This document shows positions 25,856-34,174 of a DNA stretch of 64,000 nucleotides, piece by piece. A program made the position numbers and the translations under genes. The notes below the pieces were generated by a model, which worked only from the letters and a program-made list of their open reading frames with translations, had not been told where the DNA came from and made no database searches. Numbering within the stretch: position 1 is the first letter of the stretch; each line of letters starts with the position of its first letter. Source of the stretch: Algoriphagus taiwanensis (lineage in GTDB: Bacteria; Bacteroidota; Bacteroidia; Cytophagales; Cyclobacteriaceae); assembly GCF_036245645.1 (NCBI RefSeq), contig NZ_BTPE01000005.1, positions 310,001 to 374,000 on the forward strand, written 5' to 3'.

Positions 25856-27188
25856 AGTAGGGTTACTGGGGAGAATTGCCCTCATGGCAGCTTCCCTTTT
25901 TCTATTGGCCTACGGCATCATCGATGACTGGGGAGTTTTTATGATTTCCCTGTTTCTGATTCTTGTGGTCTTCCAGCTGATATTTTTACTCAGGTATTCC
26001 GAAAGCTCTTTCAAGAAGGTCCGGGTATTTCTGGACAATATCAAGCAGGATAAGTATTCCCAGCTTTACCCGGTGAAGTTTGACGGGACGGAAACTGACG
26101 ACCTTCATATTGAGTTCAACGCCATCCTGGCCAAGCTCAAGGAAGATCAGGCCGAAAAGGAAGCCAACTACCAGTATTTCCGTTCGGTGTTCAAGCACCT
26201 GAGTATCGGTCTGATCACTTTTGGGGAAAATGGGGACATACAGATCCTGAATGTGGCCGCCAAGCGAATCCTACAAGTAGACGAGCTGAAAAACATTTCC
26301 GAAATCGAGGGGGTCAATAAAGAACTGCACCTAGCTATCCAAAACCTCAGAACGGGCGGCAGCGAACTGATCAAAATCGCCCATCCAGACGGAATCATGC
26401 AGCTTTCTGTCTATGTCATCGAACTCTTGATGCGGGGAGAACGCTTCAAGCTGGTTTCTCTTCAAAACATCCAATCCGAACTCGAGGAAAAGGAAATGGA
26501 AGCTTGGCAAAACCTCGTCAAGATCCTTACCCATGAGATCATGAACTCCATCGCTCCGATCTCTTCCCTGGCAGGGACACTCAAGGGCGAACTGGAATAC
26601 AAAATCGACCACGATGAGCCTCTGCTGCCTGCCGATATGGAAGACTGCATGATGGGCATCAGCACCATCGAAAAGCGAAGTGAGGGATTGATCAGCTTTG
26701 TGTCGGATTTCCGAAGCTTAGCCCATATTCCTCCTCCCAAGTTTGGAAGTATAGGCATTGCCAAGCTCTTCGATCAGCTGGAAATCCTCCTCCAAAACCA
26801 ACTCGAAGCCCAGGGAATCACCCTGAAGAAGGAGCTGAATCCCAAGGAACTCATTCTCTTCGGTGATCAAAATCAGATCGAGCAAGTCCTGATCAATCTA
26901 CTCCAAAATGCCATTCAGGCCTTGGAAGATGCCGAGGAAAAAGTCATTACACTCAAAGCCTATATCGATGAGGCCGGAAAGATCATTCTGGAAGTCTGCG
27001 ATACCGGAAAAGGCATCGAGGAAGAGGCGCTGAGCAAAATCTTTATCCCCTTCTTCACTACCAAAAAGAAAGGCTCCGGCATAGGCCTGTCCCTGTCCAA
27101 GCAGATCATGCGCCGGCACAAGGGAAATATCCAAGTCCGCTCCACCCTGGGAAAAGGCACGACCTTTAAGTTGATTTTTAACGGATAG
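25845..27188 (+). CDS. Membrane sensor histidine kinase
   Basis: A 447-residue kinase, cognate to the preceding activator by overlap. Two transmembrane helices (about 10-26 and 31-50) have almost no periplasmic loop, so the signal is probably sensed in the membrane or cytosol. A linker and PAS-like region (about 105-205) follow. The phospho-acceptor is H230 in KILTHEIMNSIAPI, the H-box form of NtrB-like kinases. N box DQNQIEQVLINLLQNAIQAL, G1 DTGKGIEEE, F box IFIPFFTTK and G2 GSGIGLSLSKQI are intact. The nitrite-reduction operon starts 265 bases further on. Confidence 0.94.
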   Translation: MDYRVGLLGRIALMAASLFLLAYGIIDDWGVFMISLFLILVVFQLIFLLRYSESSFKKVRVFLDNIKQDKYSQLYPVKFDGTETDDLHIEFNAILAKLKEDQAEKEANYQYFRSVFKHLSIGLITFGENGDIQILNVAAKRILQVDELKNISEIEGVNKELHLAIQNLRTGGSELIKIAHPDGIMQLSVYVIELLMRGERFKLVSLQNIQSELEEKEMEAWQNLVKILTHEIMNSIAPISSLAGTLKGELEYKIDHDEPLLPADMEDCMMGISTIEKRSEGLISFVSDFRSLAHIPPPKFGSIGIAKLFDQLEILLQNQLEAQGITLKKELNPKELILFGDQNQIEQVLINLLQNAIQALEDAEEKVITLKAYIDEAGKIILEVCDTGKGIEEEALSKIFIPFFTTKKKGSGIGLSLSKQIMRRHKGNIQVRSTLGKGTTFKLIFNG

Positions 27189-27190
27189 GT

Positions 27191-27218
27191 CAGTAGGCAG
27201 TAGGCAGAGGGCAGTAGG
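27191..27218. repeat. Short tandem repeat of CAGTAGG
   Basis: Four seven-base units: CAGTAGG, CAGTAGG, CAGAGGG, CAGTAGG, directly after the kinase stop codon. It lies in the spacer before nrfH. Confidence 0.85.
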
Positions 27219-27393
27219 GAAAAGTCGGAAAGCTGTATACCGAATAAAGTAGCAAAGAGAATCTGAGAACCTCTGTGCTATTTGTGAGCAAAAAAAGTTG
27301 AATCTCGTGGAGAATAGCATCTTAAAAAATCTATGTTGAATTTGATTTACAAAAAGTGAATAAGAGAAAAACTTTCCTTTTTTTCAGCGCAAC

Positions 27394-27405
27394 TGACTTT
27401 CGTCA
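27394..27405. promoter_or_regulatory. TGAC-TTTC-GTCA inverted repeat before nrfH
   Basis: A perfect 4-4-4 palindrome centred 54 bases before the TTG start of nrfH. The TGAC/GTCA halves and spacing resemble sites of CRP/FNR-family regulators (HcpR, DNR and FNR types), which often control nitrite and nitric oxide genes. It could equally bind the sigma-54 activator. Function is inferred only. Confidence 0.42.
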
Positions 27406-27453
27406 TAAACTTCCTGAATTAGCTGGGCTATTTTTAACCATATTTTTAATCAA

Positions 27454-27470
27454 TTGGCACTATCTCAGCG
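27454..27470 (+). promoter_or_regulatory. Possible sigma-54 promoter at the nrfH start
   Basis: TTGGCAC (27454-27460) matches the -24 element exactly and GC at 27468-27469 keeps the obligatory GG-N10-GC spacing. Transcription would start near 27481. The element coincides with the TTG start codon of nrfH, so if it is real the protein must begin further on, for example at the in-frame TTG at 27499. Confidence 0.42.
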
Positions 27471-28095
27471 ATTTAAGCGATTCCTCTTCGAAAAGAGTTT
27501 GGTACCTCCCCGAAAGTGGAGACCTATAGCCACTTTTGTAGTGGCCATCATCGTAGGCTTGGGGTTTTTCCTGCTTGATTTTTCCAATGCCTCCTCCTAC
27601 CTCTCCGACGATCCCCAGGCCTGTGTCAATTGCCATATCATGCAGCCCCAATACATCACCTGGACTCACAGCTCCCATCGGGAAGTAGCCAGCTGCAATG
27701 ACTGCCATGTACCCCATGACAACGTAGCTAACAAATATTTCTTCAAAGCCAAAGACGGACTCTATCACGCCTCTGTATTTACCATGCGAGGAGAGCCTCA
27801 AGTCATCCGAGCCCGACAGCCTTCCATCGAAGTCATTCAGGCCAATTGCGTCCGATGCCATCAGGACCAGGTGACCGATGCCAAAATGGAAGCCTTTGTC
27901 GCAGACCATACAGCCAATCGTACGGACCGAACCTGCTGGGAATGCCACAGGGATGTCCCCCATGGGAGAGTCAGAAGCCTTTCCTCTGTTGGCGCCCAGA
28001 TCGAACCTATCAAAGAATATAGTTCCTCGGATCTTTCAGTCATCCCCAGCTGGCTGAAGGAATCGATGAAATCCCAGAAATCCAAACCCGACTAA
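27454..28095 (+). CDS. nrfH: Cytochrome c nitrite reductase small subunit NrfH
   Basis: A 213-residue NapC/NirT-type tetraheme cytochrome that takes electrons from menaquinol and passes them to NrfA. One transmembrane anchor spans about 25-42. Four heme motifs are CVNCH (57-61), CNDCH (81-85), CVRCH (132-136) and CWECH (161-165). The first is followed by IM, the CxxCHxM pattern known from NrfH heme 1. The frame has no ATG: after an upstream stop at 27415 the first usable codon is TTG at 27454, and another TTG at 27499 precedes the conserved VPPRKWR. The start is therefore uncertain. nrfA follows after one base. Confidence 0.94.
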   Translation: MALSQRFKRFLFEKSLVPPRKWRPIATFVVAIIVGLGFFLLDFSNASSYLSDDPQACVNCHIMQPQYITWTHSSHREVASCNDCHVPHDNVANKYFFKAKDGLYHASVFTMRGEPQVIRARQPSIEVIQANCVRCHQDQVTDAKMEAFVADHTANRTDRTCWECHRDVPHGRVRSLSSVGAQIEPIKEYSSSDLSVIPSWLKESMKSQKSKPD

Positions 28096-28096
28096 T

Positions 28097-29590
28097 ATGA
28101 AGAACTGGATCCTTTTTCTTGTAACCGCCGCGGCTGCTTTCCTATTGGGCTTGCTGGCCGTCAATATTTTTGAAAGAAAATCCGAGGCAAAATATGCCTA
28201 CCAGCCCAAAGTACAGCTGGAAGGCATTGAGCCCCGGGATTCGGTATGGGGACTTAATTATCCCAGACAATACCAGTCTTACCAAAAGACGCAAGACACC
28301 ACTTTCCATAGCATGTATGGCACTTCCGGCCACAAGGACATGCTGGAATCTGACCCTGAATTGGTGATCCTTTGGGCTGGATATGGATTTAGCAAGGATT
28401 ACAATGCCCCAAAAGGACATTTCTGGGCGGTAGAAGACATTAATAAAACACTCAGAACTGGTGCCCCAATGGCTCCGGGTGAAGGCCCCATGCCCTCTAC
28501 TTGCTGGACTTGCAAAAGTACAGACGTCCCAAGGCTGATGAGTGAGATCGGAGTCTCGGAATTCTATAGCCACAAGTGGTCCGACTTTGGCTCCCAAGTG
28601 ATCAATCCGATCGGCTGTGCCGACTGTCACAATCCGGAGACCATGAAGCTGACAATTACTCGCCCTGCCTTGATCGAGGCTTTTGAGGCTATGGGCAAGG
28701 ACATCAATCAGGCTTCCCATCAGGAAATGCGATCCTTAGTTTGCGCTCAGTGCCACGTTGAATACTATTTTGACAAGAAAAAGCCAGGTTTGGAAAATGC
28801 CCAATACCTGACTTTCCCATGGAAAGACGGGATGGATGTGGAAAATGTGGAGAAATACTACGATGAGGCCCAGTTTTCAGATTGGACACACCCTTTGAGC
28901 AAGACTCCAATGCTCAAAGCCCAACATCCCGATTACGAAATTTTTGAAATGGGTGTGCATGCCAAGCGCGGAGTGAGCTGTGCAGATTGCCACATGCCTT
29001 ATCAGACCGAAGGGGGCCAAAAGTTCACCAATCACCACATCGGTTCCCCGCTATCCAATGTGGAGAATTCCTGTTTTGTCTGCCATCGGGAAAAGGTGGA
29101 AGATCTGGTAACCGACGTGTACGAGCGCCAGCGTAAAATTAAGGAGGGCACGACCAAACTCCAGCGACTGATCGCCATGGCCCACATCGAAACCGCCAAA
29201 GCTATAGAATTGGGGGCCACAGAAGCTCAACTTGCCTCCATTCAGCAGGGTATCCGGCATGCCCAGTGGAGATGGGATTATTCGGTAGCTTCTCATGGAG
29301 CGGCTTTTCATGCTCCTTTGGAAACTAGCCGAATTGTTACTTCAGCCACAGACTTGATTCAAGAGACCCGGATCGAGATCACCAGACTTTTGGCAACTTT
29401 GGGATATAATCAGCCCGTTCCCATGCCTGACTTTACCAGCAAGGAAAGTCTCCAAGCCTACATTGGATTAGATATACCCAAAGAAAAGGCCGCCAAACAA
29501 ACCTTTTTGGATCAAGTAGTCCCTCAGTGGCTTAAAGAAGGAAAAGCTCGAGAAAGCCAAAAACCTGTAAAAACCATCAGTAGCAACTAA
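28097..29590 (+). CDS. nrfA: Ammonia-forming cytochrome c nitrite reductase catalytic subunit NrfA
   Basis: A 497-residue pentaheme enzyme reducing nitrite to ammonium with six electrons. The active-site heme motif is CWTCK (136-140) with the Lys ligand; the others are CADCH (174-178), CAQCH (216-220), CADCH (295-299) and CFVCH (326-330). The EY of CHVEYYF provides calcium and active-site residues, and QHPDYE near 277 gives the active-site His. An N-terminal hydrophobic segment exports or anchors it. It sits one base after nrfH and 11 bases before the porin gene. All key residues look intact, so it should be active. Confidence 0.98.
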   Translation: MKNWILFLVTAAAAFLLGLLAVNIFERKSEAKYAYQPKVQLEGIEPRDSVWGLNYPRQYQSYQKTQDTTFHSMYGTSGHKDMLESDPELVILWAGYGFSKDYNAPKGHFWAVEDINKTLRTGAPMAPGEGPMPSTCWTCKSTDVPRLMSEIGVSEFYSHKWSDFGSQVINPIGCADCHNPETMKLTITRPALIEAFEAMGKDINQASHQEMRSLVCAQCHVEYYFDKKKPGLENAQYLTFPWKDGMDVENVEKYYDEAQFSDWTHPLSKTPMLKAQHPDYEIFEMGVHAKRGVSCADCHMPYQTEGGQKFTNHHIGSPLSNVENSCFVCHREKVEDLVTDVYERQRKIKEGTTKLQRLIAMAHIETAKAIELGATEAQLASIQQGIRHAQWRWDYSVASHGAAFHAPLETSRIVTSATDLIQETRIEITRLLATLGYNQPVPMPDFTSKESLQAYIGLDIPKEKAAKQTFLDQVVPQWLKEGKARESQKPVKTISSN

Positions 29591-29601
29591 CCCTTCATCC
29601 G

Positions 29602-30924
29602 ATGAAATCTTTTTATACCCTTGTTGGACTGGCAGCTCTCAGCCTGCTGGTCCCCTTGCAATCCTTTGCCCAATTTACCGTAGACGGACAGATTCTAGTC
29701 CGAAGCGAATTCAGAAACGGATACAACCGTCCCATCGCAGAAGGTCTGGATCCTGCAGGTTTTATAGCCCACAGGGCCCGATTGCAGGCAGGATACAAAA
29801 TGGATCAATTCAGTTTCTACATGAGTATCCAAGATGTCAGAACTTGGGGAAGCACCTCCCAAGCCAATATTTCAGATGATTTTCTTTCCCTTCACGAAGC
29901 ATGGGGTGAAGTAAACTTGGGGGAATACTGGAAAGTAAAACTGGGTAGACAAGAATTGAATTACGACAATTTCCGCTTTTTGGGAAATCTGGATTGGGCT
30001 TTACAAGCCAGGTCTCATGACTTTGCTCTGGTGAAATTCGAACAAGAAAAAATGAAACTTCACTTCGGTGGAGGGTTCAATCAGGATGCACAAAAGCTCA
30101 CCGGCAACCTGTATACCGTCCCCAATCAATATCGTACTGCCCAACTGATCCGCTATGAAAATGTCTTGGGCAAAGTGGACTTTTCTCTTTTGTTTTGGAA
30201 TGAAGGCAGACAGTGGTCCACAAAGGATGCCAACGGAAATGTAACCGACCAAGGGGTACGCTTCAGACAGACCTTAGGAATCCCTACCTTGAAAACCACC
30301 CTCAAAAACACCACCCTCAGCGGATACTTTTATTCCCAGTTTGGAGAAGATGTAGCAGGTAAAAAAGTGTCAGCCTTCAATGCCAGCGGGCAAATCAGCC
30401 AGGTATTGATGACCAGAGAGGATGGAAAAAGATGGAGAGCCACTGCCGGATATGAAGTCATCAGCGGAACAGATGCCTCCGGAGGTGACAAGAACAAATC
30501 TTTCACCCTACAATATGGCACCAACCACCTCTACAATGGATACATCGATTGGTTCTTTGTTGGCAATACTTGGGAAAATTCAGTGGGTCTGAAGGACCTC
30601 TTTATCCGAAGCAGATACGAATTTAGTCCGAAATTTTGGGTTCAGACCGATTGGCATTCCTTTTCCGCCTATGCAGAAACCATCCTCCCATCCGAGTCCG
30701 GTATTTCCAGTAAAAGCAAAAATCTAGGATCCGAATTGGACTTTACCTTTGGATGGATTCTTCACGAAGCTGTATCGATCCAAGGGGGATACAGCCAGTA
30801 TTTTCTTTCCGACACCATGAGATCTCTTCAAATAGGCCAGTTGCAGAACCAGCAAAATTGGGCTTATTTGATGGTGGTCTTTAGACCCACCTCTAAGGCC
30901 AAGTTTATCGGAGTACTTCAATAA
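29602..30924 (+). CDS. Alginate-export-like outer membrane porin
   Basis: A 440-residue outer membrane beta-barrel with a signal peptide ending near LQSFAQ. The opening VDGQILVRSEFRNGYNRP, the EAWGEVNLGEYWKVKLGRQELNYDNFRFLG-type strands and the aromatic C-terminal strand resemble the alginate export (AlgE-like) porins of Bacteroidota. It is embedded between nrfA (11 bases) and ccsBA (13 bases) in the same unit, so it may serve the nitrite system, perhaps as an entry path for nitrite or exit path for ammonium. That role is inferred from position only. Confidence 0.82.
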   Translation: MKSFYTLVGLAALSLLVPLQSFAQFTVDGQILVRSEFRNGYNRPIAEGLDPAGFIAHRARLQAGYKMDQFSFYMSIQDVRTWGSTSQANISDDFLSLHEAWGEVNLGEYWKVKLGRQELNYDNFRFLGNLDWALQARSHDFALVKFEQEKMKLHFGGGFNQDAQKLTGNLYTVPNQYRTAQLIRYENVLGKVDFSLLFWNEGRQWSTKDANGNVTDQGVRFRQTLGIPTLKTTLKNTTLSGYFYSQFGEDVAGKKVSAFNASGQISQVLMTREDGKRWRATAGYEVISGTDASGGDKNKSFTLQYGTNHLYNGYIDWFFVGNTWENSVGLKDLFIRSRYEFSPKFWVQTDWHSFSAYAETILPSESGISSKSKNLGSELDFTFGWILHEAVSIQGGYSQYFLSDTMRSLQIGQLQNQQNWAYLMVVFRPTSKAKFIGVLQ

Positions 30925-30937
30925 TTTCCATTTCTGA

Positions 30938-33900
30938 ATGAAATTTCTTTTTTCAACCAAAACTAGCTTAATCCTACTTTTGATCTTGGCCATTTCTATG
31001 GGAGTGGCCACTTTTATCGAAAATGACTACGGTACTCTTGTGGCCAGAAATCTGGTATATGAGGCTTGGTGGTTTGAGCTTTGTATGGGCTGGTTGGCAG
31101 TGAATTTTTTAAGTCATGTTAATAAGTACCGCCTACTGTCCAAGGAAAAGTTTGCGGTTGGGTTATTCCATTTAGCCTTTGTGCTAATCATCCTTGGGGC
31201 TGGTGTTACTAGGTATTTCAGCAGGGAAGGAGTCATTCACATTCGAGAGGGACAGGCCCAAAACACCTTTTACTCTGCCGAAAATTACCTTCAGATCCGA
31301 GACCTTTCGGGTAACTTTTACCAAACACCACAAGAGTTTATTCCGAAGATGTTCGAAGTAGAGGAATTTCCGGTGGTACTAGAGGGTGATACATTCTTTT
31401 TCAAATCCGAAGAATACATCAAGGGGGCAAATATCGGCTACGGACCGGGGGAAGATACCCTCTTGGAAGTATCGCTTTTACAAAATGGAAACCGTCAGGA
31501 TTTTACACTAAAAAAAGGTCAAACTCTTCAGCTTGGTGAATTGCTCTTGAGCACCGCACAAAACCCCGAAGCCCAAATCCAGCTCTTCCCTTCAGACACT
31601 ACTTGGCTTATTCAAGCTTCCTTTGACCTCCAATTGATGGAAATGGCTACGCAAAATATGGGAGCTCAGGATTCGGCACAGACTGCTCCTTTAAAATTAC
31701 GTACGCTTTACCAGTGGGATGAAGGAGCTCTCGTCGTGCGCTCTATTCAGGAAAATGTACAAAAAATCCTCAGTCCTGAACCGGATGAAAAACTAGCCAA
31801 AAACCTGCTTGATGGAGTAAAAATATCCATCCTAAATGACTCCAAGCAAGTAATCCAAAGCGGCTATTTTCTGAAAGTCAACCGCAATCCTGAATGGGTC
31901 GACTTTGAGTTCCAAGGCAAGACTTATCAATTTACCTATGGCCCCAAGGCCCAAACCTTACCCTTTTCCCTCCACCTGAATGACTTCCAGTTGGAGCGCT
32001 ATCCCGGCTCTACCAGCCCATCCAGCTATGCCAGTGAAGTGATGATTTTGGACGGGGAGGAAGACCCTTGGCCCTTCCGGATATTCATGAACAATGTCCT
32101 GGACTATCGTGGATACCGATTTTATCAATCCTCCTACGACTCCGATGAACGAGGCACTGTCCTCTCCATCAATCAAGACCGACCGGGCACCTACCTGACC
32201 TATTTGGGTTATTTTCTGCTATCACTTGGGATGGTCTGGACGCTTTTTGCCAAAGGAAGCCGATTCCAAAGTCTATTGAATAAGCTAGGCAAATTAAATG
32301 GCACTTACGTGGTACTTTTCCTTTTGCTGTGCTTGCAAGCCTCTGCCTATGCTCAGGAAGAACCAAAAATTCACCTAATTCCCGAAGAACAAGCCTCTGC
32401 CTATGGAAGGTTGATTGTGCAGGATTTAGACGGGAGAATGAAGCCACTGAATACCCTAGCTCATGAGATTCTGAGAAAAATCCATGGAAAATCGCGTCTA
32501 AAAATAGACCAGTCGGACAGTGAAATCGAACTGAGTCCCGAACAATTCCTGCTTGCCGCCCAACTTGATCCAGAAACCTGGACCAAGATCCCGATCCTGA
32601 AAATTGATGCCCAAAAATCCTTTGAAATCTTCGAGATTCTAGGCAAAAGCCCAAGTTCCTTTATCAGTTTTGCTGATCTGGTGGGGGCAGAAGGAGCCTA
32701 TCTTTTATCTGCTCAGGTGGAAGAAGCCAATCAACTGAAACCTTCCCAGCGGACAGAGGGACACAACGAACTCTTGAAAGTAGACGAGCGATTTAATATT
32801 TTCTATGGAGTGCTCATCGGGGACTTTTTGAAGATTTACCCCAACCGACTGGATGACAATCAGACTTGGTTTACCGGTCAGCAATTCAATGAAGGGTTTG
32901 AGGAGGAAGATGGGGTCTTTGTTAAAAACATCGGCCCCATGTATCTGCAGGCTCTTTTGGAAGGCTTGGAATCCGGAGACTGGACGCAGGCAAATGAGAC
33001 CTTGAGCTACATTGACCTGTACCAAAGAAAGGCTGGAGAGGAAGTCTATCCGGATCAAATTTTGATTGATGCGGAGCTAGTATATACCCGGATTAATCTG
33101 GGAAATCGCCTGTTTGGTGTTTTTTGGATTTTGGGTTTGGTCATGCTTATCCTTGGCATCATTCAGCTTTTTAAAGAAGGGAAACTTCTTGAAAAACTGA
33201 TCAAAACAGGAACTTGGCTGGCCTGGATAGGATGGTTGACTTTTACATTTCACCTTGCCCTTCGCTGGTTTATCGCAAAGCATCCCCCCTGGAGTGATGG
33301 GTTTGAAATGTTGGTATTTGTGGCTTGGGGAGTCTTGCTTTTTGGCCTGGTCTTCTCGTCCAAGTCCAAATTCACCATTCCTTTGGCGCTGTTGTTCTCC
33401 GGCACCCTGCTTTTTGTAAGCTTCTTGGATTGGCTCAATCCAGAAATCACCAATCTCATGCCTGTGCTGAATTCGTATTGGCTGAAAATCCATGTCGCCA
33501 TCATTGTGAGCGGCTATGCTCCCTTGGCCTTATCGGCGATCATCGGGCTTTTGTGCTTATTCTTCCTGATTTTCAAACCCAAAAATCCCCAATCCACCTG
33601 GTGGAAGGCTCAAAAAGAACTCATTGCCGTAAATGAGCTATCTATGACAATTGGTCTGTTTTTACTAACTATCGGCACTTTTCTGGGTGGTGTCTGGGCT
33701 AACGAAAGCTGGGGAAGGTATTGGGCTTGGGATCCCAAGGAGACATGGGCATTGATTTCTGTTGTAGTTTATGCTATCGTCCTCCACCTGAGATTGGTGC
33801 CGGCCACACGCTCCGCATTGGTTTTTGACTTGACGAGTTTGTGGGCCTTTTCTTCAATCTTGATGACTTCCTTCGGTGTCAATTACTACCTTTCTGGTCT

Positions 33901-34042
33901 ACACTCCTACGCCAAGGGAGATCCGGTTCCTGTTCCGACTTGGGTATTTTGGACTTTGGGTATTCTCCTGATTGTTTCTGTTTTGGGTTTCTGGAAATTC
34001 CAAAAGCTGACTTGGGAGGAAAAAGAAAAACTGAAAATATAA
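30938..34042 (+). CDS. ccsBA: Fused cytochrome c heme lyase CcsBA (ResB-CcsA fusion)
   Basis: A 1034-residue system II cytochrome c maturation protein. The N-terminal half is ResB/CcsB-like: membrane helices, a large periplasmic region and the FRIFMNNVLDYRGYRFYQSSYDSDERGT motif. The C-terminal half is CcsA-like with a cluster of helices and the heme-handling WWD-type stretch WGRYWAWDPKETWAL near residues 923-940. A fused CcsBA can carry heme out and attach it without partners. In Wolinella the NrfI member of this type is required for the CxxCK heme of NrfA, so this gene, directly behind nrfHA, is likely dedicated to the same task. Confidence 0.93.
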   Translation: MKFLFSTKTSLILLLILAISMGVATFIENDYGTLVARNLVYEAWWFELCMGWLAVNFLSHVNKYRLLSKEKFAVGLFHLAFVLIILGAGVTRYFSREGVIHIREGQAQNTFYSAENYLQIRDLSGNFYQTPQEFIPKMFEVEEFPVVLEGDTFFFKSEEYIKGANIGYGPGEDTLLEVSLLQNGNRQDFTLKKGQTLQLGELLLSTAQNPEAQIQLFPSDTTWLIQASFDLQLMEMATQNMGAQDSAQTAPLKLRTLYQWDEGALVVRSIQENVQKILSPEPDEKLAKNLLDGVKISILNDSKQVIQSGYFLKVNRNPEWVDFEFQGKTYQFTYGPKAQTLPFSLHLNDFQLERYPGSTSPSSYASEVMILDGEEDPWPFRIFMNNVLDYRGYRFYQSSYDSDERGTVLSINQDRPGTYLTYLGYFLLSLGMVWTLFAKGSRFQSLLNKLGKLNGTYVVLFLLLCLQASAYAQEEPKIHLIPEEQASAYGRLIVQDLDGRMKPLNTLAHEILRKIHGKSRLKIDQSDSEIELSPEQFLLAAQLDPETWTKIPILKIDAQKSFEIFEILGKSPSSFISFADLVGAEGAYLLSAQVEEANQLKPSQRTEGHNELLKVDERFNIFYGVLIGDFLKIYPNRLDDNQTWFTGQQFNEGFEEEDGVFVKNIGPMYLQALLEGLESGDWTQANETLSYIDLYQRKAGEEVYPDQILIDAELVYTRINLGNRLFGVFWILGLVMLILGIIQLFKEGKLLEKLIKTGTWLAWIGWLTFTFHLALRWFIAKHPPWSDGFEMLVFVAWGVLLFGLVFSSKSKFTIPLALLFSGTLLFVSFLDWLNPEITNLMPVLNSYWLKIHVAIIVSGYAPLALSAIIGLLCLFFLIFKPKNPQSTWWKAQKELIAVNELSMTIGLFLLTIGTFLGGVWANESWGRYWAWDPKETWALISVVVYAIVLHLRLVPATRSALVFDLTSLWAFSSILMTSFGVNYYLSGLHSYAKGDPVPVPTWVFWTLGILLIVSVLGFWKFQKLTWEEKEKLKI

Positions 34043-34174
34043 AAAAACAAGATCCATTCTCTCGGGGTAAAGCCACGATTCTCCGGGAGATAGCTTTTAT
34101 ATTCTCTTTTGCGTTTGAGGAAAAAGGGCTTTTCTCAAAAAATCCTTACTTTCTGGAATAAAAGCCCCTTTTCC

